Below the pieces are notes generated by a model. That model saw only the letters and a program-made list of their open reading frames with translations. It was not told where the DNA came from and did no database searches. From Alphaproteobacteria bacterium (GTDB lineage Bacteria > Pseudomonadota > Alphaproteobacteria > Rickettsiales > UBA1997): a stretch of 64,000 nucleotides of DNA. The DNA lies in the NCBI GenBank assembly GCA_021151765.1, contig JAGKWR010000009.1:1-64000 (forward strand), read 5' to 3'. The position numbers and the translations under genes were made by a program. The stretch's first letter is position 1. Each line of letters opens with the position of its first letter. Below are positions 44,348 through 53,911 of this stretch, piece after piece.

Positions 44348-45554
44348 TTTTATTTTTCTTCGAAGCTTTTTTATTTTTATGGAAAAATTCGTTAACAGCA
44401 TCAGTCAAGCTGGCAACCATTTTCCTTTTGTAAATTAGATTGTTAAGTTGTTTTTCTTCTTCGCGATTCGATAAGTAACCAATTTCTATTAAAACAGAAG
44501 TGATGTCTGGAGCTGTTAAAACAGCAAATCCGGCAAAGCGATGACTATTTTGCAAAACTTTAATTTCAGCTTCATCGACTTTTTTAATTACAATATTAGC
44601 AAAACTGGAAGAACGATTCATCGAGTCGCGTTGCGATAAATCGATCAAAGTTTTCATGATATCAGGGCTGGCTCCAGAAAAATTAACGCCATTTATAATG
44701 TCGGCGCGATTTTCTTTTTGAGCCAATAATTCAGCTTGTTTGTCGGATGATTTTTCAGACAAAGTATAAATTGAGAAACCAGAAGTTTGTGAATTTTCAA
44801 TTGAGTTGGCATGAAGAGAAATAAAAAGGTCAGCTTTTAGTTTCCGAGCTTTCTCGACTCTTTGACGTAGCGGAATAAAAAAATCAGAATCGCGCGTTAA
44901 ATGAACTTTATAGAATTTGGTGTTATCGAGCGATTTTTTAAGTTCTTTGGCGTAAGAAAGTGTGACGTTTTTTTCTTTAGTACGAGCGTAATCACCAATT
45001 GTTCCAGGATCTTTCCCACCGTGACCAGCATCAATTACAATTACTGGTTGTTTGATAGTTGTGATTAGATTTTGTGAAGATTTAGAGTTTTTTGAGTTTT
45101 CGTTAGCACTGATAAGCTGATAATGTGGTGCAGAGTTTTTAGAATTTGAGGATTCTGTTTCTGTAAGCTCAATTGATATTTTGGCGTATTCTTGGTTTTT
45201 AACTTTTTTTACAGCGCTTTTAACAATTGATGTTTGTTGTTTTAAATCGAATACAACACGGGCTACACCTTCTTGGTTGCTGCTGCGGATAGAAGATATG
45301 AAATCTGGTGTTTCAATTTTTAATGCTGATTTATCAATTTCAGCATTGGCTATATCAACAACTAATCGATCGGGATTATTCAGCAAAAAAGCACGATATT
45401 CGCTTTTTTTGGATATGATAATTTCAAGGCCATTTTGCGAGGTAAAGCTGATCTTTTGCACAGAAACTTTATCAGCATTTTGAGCATGAATATCGTTACT
45501 GACAAAAAGCCAACAAAAGGCAGCAGCAAAAAAAAGCCAACGCATTTTAAGCAT
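44340..45554 (-). CDS. amiC: N-acetylmuramoyl-L-alanine amidase with AMIN domain (AmiC type)
   Basis: 404 residues. Signal peptide (MRWLFFAAAFCWLFVSNDIHA), AMIN domain (about 30-130, FISSIRSSNQEGVARVVFDL) and Amidase_3 domain with zinc motifs VIDAGHGGKDPGTIG, SLHANS and the catalytic Glu in SVLIEIGYLSNREEE. A start at 45545 is equally possible. It cuts the amide bond between the stem peptide and the glycan, usually at the septum. First gene of the amidase-PBP1A-mrpFG operon. Confidence 0.93.
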   Translation of the reverse strand: MLKMRWLFFAAAFCWLFVSNDIHAQNADKVSVQKISFTSQNGLEIIISKKSEYRAFLLNNPDRLVVDIANAEIDKSALKIETPDFISSIRSSNQEGVARVVFDLKQQTSIVKSAVKKVKNQEYAKISIELTETESSNSKNSAPHYQLISANENSKNSKSSQNLITTIKQPVIVIDAGHGGKDPGTIGDYARTKEKNVTLSYAKELKKSLDNTKFYKVHLTRDSDFFIPLRQRVEKARKLKADLFISLHANSIENSQTSGFSIYTLSEKSSDKQAELLAQKENRADIINGVNFSGASPDIMKTLIDLSQRDSMNRSSSFANIVIKKVDEAEIKVLQNSHRFAGFAVLTAPDITSVLIEIGYLSNREEEKQLNNLIYKRKMVASLTDAVNEFFHKNKKASKKNKNE

Positions 45555-45707
45555 TGATAAAATTGTAGTTGTTGGGAGTTAGCTAGAGAAAATTTGTGAA
45601 AACAATATGAACAAGTTTTATCAGTTGCAACTTTTGTTAAACAGGCAGATTTGATATTTCAAAACATTACTATTTACTTTGTTAGGCTGTACTTCATAAA
45701 AGCACGC

Positions 45708-45713
45708 TATAAT
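45708..45713 (+). promoter_or_regulatory. Possible -10 element for glmS
   Basis: TATAAT in the 203 bp divergent region before glmS, 45 bp ahead of its ATG. No -35 box at the ideal spacing is evident, so the assignment is tentative. No glmS ribozyme structure is recognisable. Confidence 0.3.
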
Positions 45714-45757
45714 TGGTTTGATGAACCTTTCTAATATAAATTTATTTATCGAAAAAA

Positions 45758-47590
45758 ATGTGCGGAATTGTTGGCGTTGTCGGATCTCAAGACGTTGTCG
45801 CTAAAATCATCGATGGTTTGAAAAAGCTGGAATATCGTGGATATGATTCTGCCGGTATTGCTGTGCTTGAAAATGGAGCGTTCAAAACTGTCAAAGAAGA
45901 AGGTAAAATTGCAAATTTAGAAGCTTTATTGCAGCAAAATCCTGTGCATTCAATTATCGGAATTGGTCATACGCGTTGGGCAACTCATGGTCGTCCAAGC
46001 CGTGAAAATGCTCATCCTCACGCTTCTTCAACTGTTTGCGTTGTGCATAACGGCATTATTGAAAACTACCAAGAGTTGAAAGAAAAATTGCAAAAAAGTG
46101 GCGTTGAATTTTTAAGCCAAACCGACACCGAAGTTGTGCCGCATTTGATTGAATATCATTTCAATAAAACATCAGACATCAAAAAATCTTTGATGGCAGC
46201 TTTGGAAGAAATTCAAGGAACTTTGGCTTTAGCGGTTACTTTCAAAGGCCATGAAGATCTCATTGCTTTTGCCAAAAAAGGTTCACCGTTGATTATTGGT
46301 ATCGGCAAAGATGAAAATTATGTCGCCTCTGATTATTACGCTTTAAGTGCTAATACCAATAAAATCATTGTTTTAGAAGATGGTGAATTTGGTATGGTGA
46401 CTAAAAATTCTTACGAAATTTTCCAATCAGATGGTAAAGCGGTGAAGAAGAAAATCAAAACCATGGAAGCTCACAATAACAAAGTTTCCAAAGAAGGTTT
46501 TGACCACTTTATGTTGAAAGAAATTTTCGAACAGCCACGTGTTTTGGAAGAAACAATCCAAGCTTATGTCGATATCGACAGCGTTTCGAGCAACTTGCCA
46601 AAATTCCCTTTCGATTTGTCTAAAATCAACAAAGTTACGATTGTCGCTTGCGGCACTTCATATTACGCCGGAATGTGCGCCAAATATATGATCGAAGAAA
46701 TTGCCCAAGTTGAAGTTGAAGTTGATATTGCTTCGGAATTTCGTTACCGCTCGCATCCATTTAGAGACGATAATTTGATGGTTTTCATCTCACAATCAGG
46801 CGAAACCGCCGATACAATCGCAGCTTTGAAATATGCTAAAGTTAATGGTCAGAAAATTATGTCGATCGTTAACGTTGCTCACAGCAGCATGGCACAATTG
46901 TCGGATGCGGTAATTCGCACAATTGCTGGTCCGGAAATTGGAGTTGCTTCAACTAAAGCTTACACAGCGCAAATCGCAGTTTTGGCTTTGTTCGCTATTG
47001 AGCTTGGCGTTTTGCGTGGCAAGGTACAAAAGCAGCAAAAAATTTCTTTGATTTCACAAATCATTGAAGCCGGCTCGAAGATGAATCATTTCTTCGAAGA
47101 GAAGGCGATCAAAAATATCAAAAAAATTGCTAAATCGCTAACTCGTGCCAATCACATGCTCTACATTGGTCGTGGCATTTCTCAAGTTACGTCTTTTGAA
47201 GCTGCTTTGAAGTTGCGTGAACTTTCTTACATTGATGCTCAAGGAATTGCTGCTGGTGAATTAAAACACGGTACAATCGCTTTGATTGATAAAAAAATGC
47301 CAGTGATCGTGATTGCGCCAAGTAACGCGCTTTTCGAAAAAATCTTGTCTAACGCTGAAGAAGTTAACGCGCGTGGCGGAAAATTAGTTTTTGTCAGCGA
47401 CAAAAAAGGTCTGAGCCATTTCGGTAAAATGTCTGATCGTAAAATAGCGATTCCAGAAACTAGCGGCATTATTCAAGAAGCATTGCTGCCAGTTGTTGCA
47501 ACTCAACTTTTAGCTTATTACGTCGCGTTGTTTAAAGGTAACGACGTTGACCAACCACGCAACCTGGCGAAATCAGTCACGGTTGAATAA
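45758..47590 (+). CDS. glmS: Glutamine--fructose-6-phosphate aminotransferase (isomerizing)
   Basis: 610 residues. N-terminal glutaminase with nucleophile Cys in MCGIVGVVG, then GHTRWATHGRPSRENAHPH; two SIS domains (VACGTSYYAGM, FISQSGETADTIAAL, and a second from about 460); conserved C-terminal end DQPRNLAKSVTVE. Makes glucosamine-6-phosphate, the source of murein and LPS amino sugars. Having it points to less dependence on host amino sugars. The GT2 gene starts at the base after its stop. Confidence 0.97.
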   Translation: MCGIVGVVGSQDVVAKIIDGLKKLEYRGYDSAGIAVLENGAFKTVKEEGKIANLEALLQQNPVHSIIGIGHTRWATHGRPSRENAHPHASSTVCVVHNGIIENYQELKEKLQKSGVEFLSQTDTEVVPHLIEYHFNKTSDIKKSLMAALEEIQGTLALAVTFKGHEDLIAFAKKGSPLIIGIGKDENYVASDYYALSANTNKIIVLEDGEFGMVTKNSYEIFQSDGKAVKKKIKTMEAHNNKVSKEGFDHFMLKEIFEQPRVLEETIQAYVDIDSVSSNLPKFPFDLSKINKVTIVACGTSYYAGMCAKYMIEEIAQVEVEVDIASEFRYRSHPFRDDNLMVFISQSGETADTIAALKYAKVNGQKIMSIVNVAHSSMAQLSDAVIRTIAGPEIGVASTKAYTAQIAVLALFAIELGVLRGKVQKQQKISLISQIIEAGSKMNHFFEEKAIKNIKKIAKSLTRANHMLYIGRGISQVTSFEAALKLRELSYIDAQGIAAGELKHGTIALIDKKMPVIVIAPSNALFEKILSNAEEVNARGGKLVFVSDKKGLSHFGKMSDRKIAIPETSGIIQEALLPVVATQLLAYYVALFKGNDVDQPRNLAKSVTVE

Positions 47591-48514
47591 ATGAACCAAA
47601 AAATGCCCACAAACAAAGAATTAACAATTATCGTTTTAACCTTCAATAGCTCGGCAATTATTGGTCAGTGCTTATCACATCTCAATTTTGATAAATATGA
47701 AGTTGTGGTTGTTGATAATGCTAGCTCGGATCAAACTATTGAAGTTGTTAGTCGCCATTTTCCAAAAGCCAAAATAGTGCAGATAGAAAAAAATATTGGT
47801 TATGGTTGTGGCAACAACGTTGCTTTGAAAAATGTTACTACAGAGTTTGCTTTGGTTTTGAATCCGGATGCGGTGATTTTTGAAAAAGATATTGAAGAAT
47901 CTTTAGCTCAGTTAAAAAAGTTTCCAAAGGTTGTAAATGCTGGTCCGGTAGTTTTGAGAAATTATCCGTTCGATCAAATTGAGTTAGAAAATAAAATCAA
48001 AATGATGAACGAAGATTTTTACGGTATCAAAGATTGTTACCGTGAGAAGTTGGATGAAAATTATTCAGTACGATTTGTTGTTGGTGCGGCTTTGTTTTTG
48101 CGAATGAGTTTGATGAAAGAAATAGGCTATTTCGACGAGAAGTTTTTTATGTATTATGAAGATGATGAGCTTTGTAAAAGAGTGCGTGATTATGGTTATG
48201 AATCGATGATTATTACTTCCGCAATAGCTTTCCATATTGGTGGTGAATCTTCCGAAAAATCCCTGCGTGCGCTTTACAAAAAATATTGGCATTTATCGTG
48301 GTCAAAAATGTATTGGAAAGGAATTCAAAAGGGTGGTTTGCGTTGTAAAAGATCGGCTTTGAAAATTGCGATTTTAAATTTTTCCAAATCAATTTTATTG
48401 GCACTTACATTCCAAAAAGAAGAGGCAATTAAATCATTTGCTACATCTTTTGGTGCTTTTGCTTTTTTTATTGGTCTTGACGCATTTAAGAAAAATGGTG
48501 AGTCGCGAGGGTAA
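47591..48514 (+). CDS. GT2-family glycosyltransferase (rhamnosyltransferase-like)
   Basis: 307 residues, GT-A fold: TIIVLTFNSSAIIGQCLSHL, VVVDNASSDQT, GYGCGNNVAL, LNPDAVIFEKDI and the metal-site and acceptor region MYYEDDELCKRVRDYGY. The last is typical of WcaA/RfbF-type rhamnosyltransferases. It abuts glmS and faces the minus-strand polysaccharide genes. A short polar/hydrophobic tail follows the catalytic part. Sugar specificity cannot be set from sequence. Confidence 0.85.
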   Translation: MNQKMPTNKELTIIVLTFNSSAIIGQCLSHLNFDKYEVVVVDNASSDQTIEVVSRHFPKAKIVQIEKNIGYGCGNNVALKNVTTEFALVLNPDAVIFEKDIEESLAQLKKFPKVVNAGPVVLRNYPFDQIELENKIKMMNEDFYGIKDCYREKLDENYSVRFVVGAALFLRMSLMKEIGYFDEKFFMYYEDDELCKRVRDYGYESMIITSAIAFHIGGESSEKSLRALYKKYWHLSWSKMYWKGIQKGGLRCKRSALKIAILNFSKSILLALTFQKEEAIKSFATSFGAFAFFIGLDAFKKNGESRG

Positions 48515-48590
48515 AAACTAAATTTTGATTTTTCAGAATTTAGGGGAAGTCACTTTAGAAAATAGAGTTAGAATAGTTGAAGATCCTAGC

Positions 48591-49007
48591 TCACGAGTTT
48601 CTAATTTTTAATAAAGTTTCATTTATTAGTGTTGATGAAGTAGTTTTGGTATATGGAAAGTACATTACTTTAACTCCTACTTCTTTAAATCTATTTTCCA
48701 TATCCTTCCATTTTGCATCAAGAAACCAATCATCTCCTACGAATAAAACGTTAAATTTTATTTTTTCCCAAGCTTTGAATTTATCTATCTCAAATTGTGG
48801 AATTGCTGAATCAACATATTTAATCGATCGAACTATTTCTATTCTTTCATCAAAAGGTATAACTGACTTTTTATTTTTATAGCTGACTAACTCATCAGAT
48901 GTAACTCCAACTATTAACTTATCACACATTCCTTTGGCATTTCTTAGCAAATTTAGGTGACCAACATGAAATAAATCATAAACACCAGTAGTATACCCGA
49001 TAATCAT
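48591..49007 (-). CDS. Cytidylyltransferase of glycerol-3-phosphate type (TagD-like)
   Basis: 138 residues. HxGH nucleotidyltransferase: YTTGVYDLFHVGHLNLLRNA, PFDERIEIVRSIKYVD and the end YTKTTSSTLI, in the order and spacing of TagD (CTP:glycerol-3-phosphate). It should make CDP-glycerol or a close CDP-polyol. The TagB/F-like transferase two genes upstream on the same strand would use that donor, which makes a glycerol-phosphate decoration of a surface glycan likely, an inference. 3 bp after asnB. Confidence 0.82.
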   Translation of the reverse strand: MIIGYTTGVYDLFHVGHLNLLRNAKGMCDKLIVGVTSDELVSYKNKKSVIPFDERIEIVRSIKYVDSAIPQFEIDKFKAWEKIKFNVLFVGDDWFLDAKWKDMENRFKEVGVKVMYFPYTKTTSSTLINETLLKIRNS

Positions 49008-49010
49008 ATT

Positions 49011-50558
49011 CTAAAACGATTGTTTAAAAATTTCTAAATTAAGATCCAGCCACTTGTCATATCCATTAGTATGAGAATCTTTTATAATTCTATTAACATC
49101 AACCGGGAAGCCAACTTTAGATCTTTGGATTATTTCTTTTGGTAAGTATTTATCTGCTACTCTTTTTAGTAACATTTTTGGATTTGAGGAAGAGGTGCGT
49201 TGATTAAAAGGAACTCCAGACATTGCTTCTATTAGTCTATAATCAAGAAATGGTGAGCGAGCCTCAATTCCTGCAAGCATTGAAGAGCTATCTAATCTTT
49301 TCAGTAGACCACTTAAATGGCTAATTTGAAAAAAGGCAGCCACTATATCGATAGTATTCTCATATTTACTTAGAAATGGAGATAACGCATCTTCTAATAC
49401 TTCCATGTCTTTATTGCTTCCATAGGAATAAAACTTATCAAATTCGTACAAATCAAATTTATTAGAATTAGCCCAGCTAAATATCCGGTCATAACCAAAA
49501 AATATTTCGTCAGCACCTTCACCACTGATCAATACTGTATTATAAGCTTTAGCTTCTTTGCTCATCTTGTAGATTAGAACTTCGTTTGGAACTGACAGCG
49601 GTTCTCGTTTTTTGCCAATCATAAAACGTAGTAATTCAATAAACTCTTCATCATTTATGAAAATTTTATGATGATTTGAATTAATATAATTACTGACCAG
49701 ATCAGACCATTGAAATTCATTGTTGTATTCAAATCCTATTGACCAGGTATGGAAGTCTTCTTTTATATTTTTTGCAATTACAGAAGAAATAAAACTGCTA
49801 TCTAATCCTCCACTTAAATAAGAACCTATAGAAACATCGCTTATCATTCTGTAATTGATCGCACTTAGTAGTAATTCTTCTAACTCTTCCTCAGAAGGAG
49901 CAGTTTTATCTACTATGTTTAGTTCCCAATATTTTTTGATAGAATTACCATCAAAGTAGTGGCCGCCTTCTAAAGCTTTAATTTCTTTGAAGAAAGTTCT
50001 GCCATTAAATAGTGATCTTAATTTTTTGTATTGTCGTAATGAAAAATCATCAACATTACAGTTTCCAAGCAATTCAATAATTGATGATGTATCAGAGCTA
50101 AAAATAATCCCAGTATGGCTCTTATAGTAATATAAAGGTTTGACACCCAATCTATCTCGTGCAGCGAAGATTCTATCCTCAATTGAGTCATATATAACAA
50201 AAGCGAACATTCCGTTTAACTTATTGAGAAAGGAAGATCCAATTTTTATGTAGAGCTTTAGTAGAAGTTCAGTATCACAGTTTGTTTCTAAAGGAATATT
50301 ATAATCTTTGGCTAATTCTTTGTAGTTATAAATCTCTCCATTATAGACCATAATGTATCTTCCATCCTTTGATTTAAAGGGTTGATTAGATCTTGGATTG
50401 TTATCAATTATGACAAGTCTATTATGACCAAATTTATGATTTTTATGCTCTGAATAGCATTGGGGATAATCTGGACCTCGATAAGATGAGACGGAGAGAG
50501 ATTTTAAGAAGCTCGCTTTAGAAAGAGCTGGAATATTTGTATATAATAAGCCGCACAT
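49011..50558 (-). CDS. asnB: Asparagine synthetase B-like glutamine amidotransferase
   Basis: 515 residues, shorter than the usual 590-640. Class II glutaminase with nucleophile Cys2 (MCGLLYTN), then NGEIYNYKEL, and the synthetase domain with the ATP pyrophosphatase loop SYLSGGLDSSFISSVI and GEGADEIFFGYDR. It may make asparagine, but such proteins in surface-glycan loci often amidate a sugar acid or other carboxylate. The location between TagD- and TagB-like genes favours that. Overlaps the upstream gene by one base. Codon use looks AT-richer than in housekeeping neighbours. Confidence 0.85.
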   Translation of the reverse strand: MCGLLYTNIPALSKASFLKSLSVSSYRGPDYPQCYSEHKNHKFGHNRLVIIDNNPRSNQPFKSKDGRYIMVYNGEIYNYKELAKDYNIPLETNCDTELLLKLYIKIGSSFLNKLNGMFAFVIYDSIEDRIFAARDRLGVKPLYYYKSHTGIIFSSDTSSIIELLGNCNVDDFSLRQYKKLRSLFNGRTFFKEIKALEGGHYFDGNSIKKYWELNIVDKTAPSEEELEELLLSAINYRMISDVSIGSYLSGGLDSSFISSVIAKNIKEDFHTWSIGFEYNNEFQWSDLVSNYINSNHHKIFINDEEFIELLRFMIGKKREPLSVPNEVLIYKMSKEAKAYNTVLISGEGADEIFFGYDRIFSWANSNKFDLYEFDKFYSYGSNKDMEVLEDALSPFLSKYENTIDIVAAFFQISHLSGLLKRLDSSSMLAGIEARSPFLDYRLIEAMSGVPFNQRTSSSNPKMLLKRVADKYLPKEIIQRSKVGFPVDVNRIIKDSHTNGYDKWLDLNLEIFKQSF

Positions 50559-51643
50559 TACTTGAAACTTTTTAATAGTTTAAAAACCCGCTTCGAAAAT
50601 TTATTATCGTAAGTGTTATACTTAATGGCGATTTGTTTGCTTTTATTGGAGCCAGATAAAATCGATTTTTTTAGTTCATCGGTATTTATACATACATCAC
50701 CAGCACTGTTATCTTCAGACATTATATCGAAATACAGATTTCTTATGTTAAGTGAATATAAATCATGATTGGGAATAAAATGGATAATTCTGTTTCCTGT
50801 TAAAGCAAAATCAAATAGAACAGATGAATAATCAGTTATCATGAGATCAAATAAATTCATGGCTGGATATAAATCACAATCAGTTTCCAATAAAATGATA
50901 TTGTTAAACTGATCTTTTAACTGTGAGGAGTTATCAGCAACGTGTTTTTTTGTGAGTAGTAGAAAATTATTTGATTGTAAGAAATCATCAAAATCCTGAT
51001 TTATCCAAGCAAATGAGTTAATATCCTGACTATCATCAAATGTTGGTAGATAAAGTATGAGTTTTCTATTTTTTCTGAGTTCTTCAATGTAGCTGATAAA
51101 ATTAAGATCTTTACGAGTTGGATTTAGCTTATTACTTAACCAATCGTTCCTTGGAAGCCCTGTAACATATATTGAAGATCTATTTAAATTAAAGGCTGTT
51201 GCAAGGTTGTTTCTGTCAAAATCACTGGCCGCAACTATAATATCGGGTTTTCCAAATGCATCTATCGATGTTTTGTAATCAGTTTTTACATCCAGTCCGT
51301 TAGTTTTGAGGGCAATTCCATGCCACAAATTAACATGAAAAGAGTTCTTAAAATATTGTGAGTTTATATCATTTATTCCCCAATCGGTGATGTGATATTT
51401 GGCAATTAAACATAGTATTTTTGCTACTGATGATTCTGCATGAAAGGCAAAAAAGCCTTCTGATCTTAATTCTTTAACTAACTCAGAATTCATCGAAATC
51501 CAAATTGGCTTCACAAGCTTCCTTTTGTGACAATATAGAAAAAATGCTTTAGAGTTATGAAAGAAGGACTCTCTCTTAAAAGAACCAAAAACCCATATTG
51601 GCGAGAATCTTTTTGCTAAGTTTTTTATAGTTCTTGTTAACAT
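50558..51643 (-). CDS. CDP-glycerol glycerophosphotransferase family protein (TagB/TagF-like)
   Basis: 361 residues. Two-lobed transferase with KNSFHVNLWHGIALKTNGLD (WHG motif), VTGLPRNDWL, LILYLPTFDD, the MITDYSSVLFDFAL motif and KKHVADNSSQ. These match the glycerophosphotransferase fold that adds glycerol phosphate to polymers. A TagD-like enzyme to make the donor is encoded downstream. Unusual outside Gram-positives but known in Gram-negative capsule and LPS loci. The N-terminal half is more divergent. Confidence 0.82.
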   Translation of the reverse strand: MLTRTIKNLAKRFSPIWVFGSFKRESFFHNSKAFFLYCHKRKLVKPIWISMNSELVKELRSEGFFAFHAESSVAKILCLIAKYHITDWGINDINSQYFKNSFHVNLWHGIALKTNGLDVKTDYKTSIDAFGKPDIIVAASDFDRNNLATAFNLNRSSIYVTGLPRNDWLSNKLNPTRKDLNFISYIEELRKNRKLILYLPTFDDSQDINSFAWINQDFDDFLQSNNFLLLTKKHVADNSSQLKDQFNNIILLETDCDLYPAMNLFDLMITDYSSVLFDFALTGNRIIHFIPNHDLYSLNIRNLYFDIMSEDNSAGDVCINTDELKKSILSGSNKSKQIAIKYNTYDNKFSKRVFKLLKSFK

Positions 51644-51707
51644 TCTTAATTAGTGGATTTTTTATTATTTCCGAATTTTGTCTAGTTTAGATAGATTGAT
51701 TTAACTG

Positions 51708-52496
51708 TTAGAGTTTTATCGTATTTAAACAAATAGTATCATAATTTTTTGTTTGGATTTTGAGAAACATACTTTCATGTCGTTCCACAATATCATCTCG
51801 ATTTAATAGAAAGTAAGCAAGATTAGCTAACCCAATTTTTTCTTCTAGCTAAGATTTCAGTTTGTTGTTCTCCTATGTTCAAATTATTCTCTATTTTCAC
51901 ATTAACTGTTTTGAGTTTGCTGTACGCCTTGCAACGATAGATAACTCAAATCTTTTTGTAGAGTGTAATAGGAAAAGTTGATATTGGAAATATGCTCTTT
52001 TGGTAAGTTCTTAAGATTATTATTTTTTAAATTTGTAGGTCATTGCATAACGATCCATCATCTCTGGTTTGCCAATTGGTCACCTAAACATATCCAGAAT
52101 GTTGATGCATAGAAGGTCCGCTATCAACTAAAATTGTTTTTCGATTATGCAACTTTTGGTAAATTTTATTCCAATCAAAATTTACTAAATGAATTTCGAT
52201 TGCTGTAAACATTCTCCGGAAAATGAACCAGTTTCTTTATGAGGGGTGGGTTGTTTTCTGCCGATATCATTCCAAGAATGAGCGAAGTAATAAATATCAT
52301 GATTTTGGCTATTAAAATTCCATCTTGTGAAGGCATTTTTAAATCCTCTTAATTGGCCAGAAATGCAGATGGTAATTTTTTTGGTATTAGCAATATTTGG
52401 AGGGAAACTAGTTTCTTTAAATTGAGATAAACATTATTGATAAAGATCACGTTTGCTGTAGATGTATTCTATTGTGGGTTGAATGTTAGAGGGTAA
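51708..52496 (-). pseudogene. Decayed polysaccharide-synthesis gene, several frameshifts and stops
   Basis: No intact gene lies between 51644 and 52796. Reading the minus strand from 52496 gives a protein-like series broken by a TAA, then KKITICISGQLRGFKNAF and DIYYFAHSWNDIG up to TAG at 52185-52187; a +/-1 shift resumes AIEIHLVNFDWNKIYQKL to a TAG at 52084-52086; further shifts give NLPKEHISNINFSYYTLQ, then SKLKTVNVKIENNLNIGE and KIGLANLAYFLLNRDDIVE to the stop at 51708. At least three frame changes are needed. The ISGQLRGF start and HSW block look like a glycan glycosyltransferase, but I cannot name the family. Confidence 0.7.
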
Positions 52497-52504
52497 TTAG
52501 GAAT

Positions 52505-52858
52505 TTAAGCAGAATTTTTTATGTGGTCGCGAATATTTTCTATGGCATGATTTATTTCTGCAGGATTTAGGAAATCTCGATCACTTAAAATCTTAAGGCA
52601 GTATTCTTTTGAGCTGATTACTTCAAAATTTTCGGGAAAAAGAACTTCAGCTTTTAACCAAAAAGCGAGTGTATATTTTAAATCTCCTCTTTTTTGGACT
52701 TTTCTGGCGTAATTACGTATATTATTTACTGGAAAGAGACCGCCATATCTATTACTGAATATTTCGGCGAATCTTATATAACAAAAAACACCATCATTAT
52801 GTTTTTGTAGTGATGCGTTTTTTAAAGTAAAATACTGGGATACGGAAAACTTTAATAA
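52505..52858 (-). pseudogene. 5'-lost gene fragment, 117 codons, next to the RgpF-like gene
   Basis: Open frame on the minus strand from just after a TAA (52859-52861) to TAA at 52505-52507, with no ATG, GTG or TTG in its first part. Product reads LKNASLQKHNDGVFCYIRF, AEIFSNRYGGLFPVNNIRN, LKYTLAFWLKAEVLFPENF and NPAEINHAIENIRDH, a coherent protein sequence. It overlaps the 3' end of the RgpF-like gene in another frame, so its start was lost. It may be the N-terminal part of the same decayed gene as the next fragment. Confidence 0.65.
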
Positions 52859-53891
52859 TTATGGCGTTTCCTTTAGTGACTTTTTTTTGAATGAAGAATT
52901 TTTTATTAATTCTATCGTTGATGCTTAATTCTATAAATTCGCTCACCTTATCAGATTTCTTTAAATTTACTCCAATTCTTTTGGCATGAGATTTGATCAA
53001 ATTACAATCAAAAGCTGTGTAATGACTAATTATTTCTTCCCAAAAGTTGGAAATTTTATGCTTTAAGAAAAGGGTTCTGGATTGATCTATGACTACTCTT
53101 TTTACTAAAGGAAAGCCAAGTTTTATCTGAATTAGAAACTTATTAGAATGAATTTGGTTGTGTGTGGAAACGTCAAAAATGTCTCCCAATATTTTTCTAA
53201 TAATGTCAGGAGACTGAAAGATTTTTGATTTGTTACCAACTATTTGGGATATTTCTTTTGTTAGAGTTTTATAGTTGTGGAGGATGTATTCGTTAACTTT
53301 ATCTCGTGGAAGATATACTGATATTTTTTTGTTATTTTTTAGCAATAGTTGCGAAGTGCCTTCTTCGTAATGTTTTACTATATCAGCCGGTTGCGCGTAG
53401 TTTTTGATTCCTTTGATAAAGTCTATAAAAAACTCTTGCTGGAAAGATGATCTGCGGAACGCAAGAAAATAACTTTGCAGATGGTAAGAATCATATTTCG
53501 ATGGAATGTTTGTGTAATCGTCAGCTAATCCCCAAGCATCACATTCTGTTGTTTCCATCTCAGCAAAAACTTTATCAAAATCTCCGACACAGTAACAGGA
53601 GTCATTCACAAAGATTAATTCATCAGAATCACGAAAAATTTCGGGATAATCAGTCATTAAAATCTGGAAACCCTTTTTATAACTGCCGAAATCTTTAGAA
53701 AAATTTGATCTCTCGCAAAGATTAAAAATAGTTAAACCAGCAAGTTTCTCTTGTTCCTTTTCGTCTATAACGCAATCAGATATAAATAGAATATTATCTA
53801 CAAATTTTTTTAATTTGTTCAGATATAAAATTACGTAATCATCGATAACGCCTTTAGCATCATAATGTGCAAATATAGCGACTCTTTTCAT
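52797..53891 (-). CDS. RgpF-like rhamnan-synthesis family protein
   Basis: 364 residues. MKRVAIFAHYDAKGVIDDYVI start, NFSKDFGSYKKGFQIL, ELIFVNDSCYCVGDFDKVF and AWGLADDYTNIPSKYDSYHL, matching the RgpF family (PF05045-type), which are transferases building rhamnose-containing polysaccharides. The last 100 residues are less conserved and end with a hydrophobic IKVFRIPVFYFKK. Sits in the surface-glycan locus upstream of the decayed genes and 20 bp after rmlA. Confidence 0.8.
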   Translation of the reverse strand: MKRVAIFAHYDAKGVIDDYVILYLNKLKKFVDNILFISDCVIDEKEQEKLAGLTIFNLCERSNFSKDFGSYKKGFQILMTDYPEIFRDSDELIFVNDSCYCVGDFDKVFAEMETTECDAWGLADDYTNIPSKYDSYHLQSYFLAFRRSSFQQEFFIDFIKGIKNYAQPADIVKHYEEGTSQLLLKNNKKISVYLPRDKVNEYILHNYKTLTKEISQIVGNKSKIFQSPDIIRKILGDIFDVSTHNQIHSNKFLIQIKLGFPLVKRVVIDQSRTLFLKHKISNFWEEIISHYTAFDCNLIKSHAKRIGVNLKKSDKVSEFIELSINDRINKKFFIQKKVTKGNAIIIKVFRIPVFYFKKRITTKT

Positions 53892-53911
53892 TTTGTTTGA
53901 TTAAAATTTTT

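Noticed and set aside
45555..45757. glmS ribozyme or riboswitch upstream of glmS
   Set aside because: No conserved ribozyme core is visible; the class is mainly in Gram-positives.
52797..52858. Frameshift joining the RgpF-like gene to the following fragment as one gene
   Set aside because: The RgpF-like protein ends in a plausible C-terminus (RIPVFYFKK) in its own frame; the fragment is better seen as a separate gene that lost its 5' end, though this is not certain.
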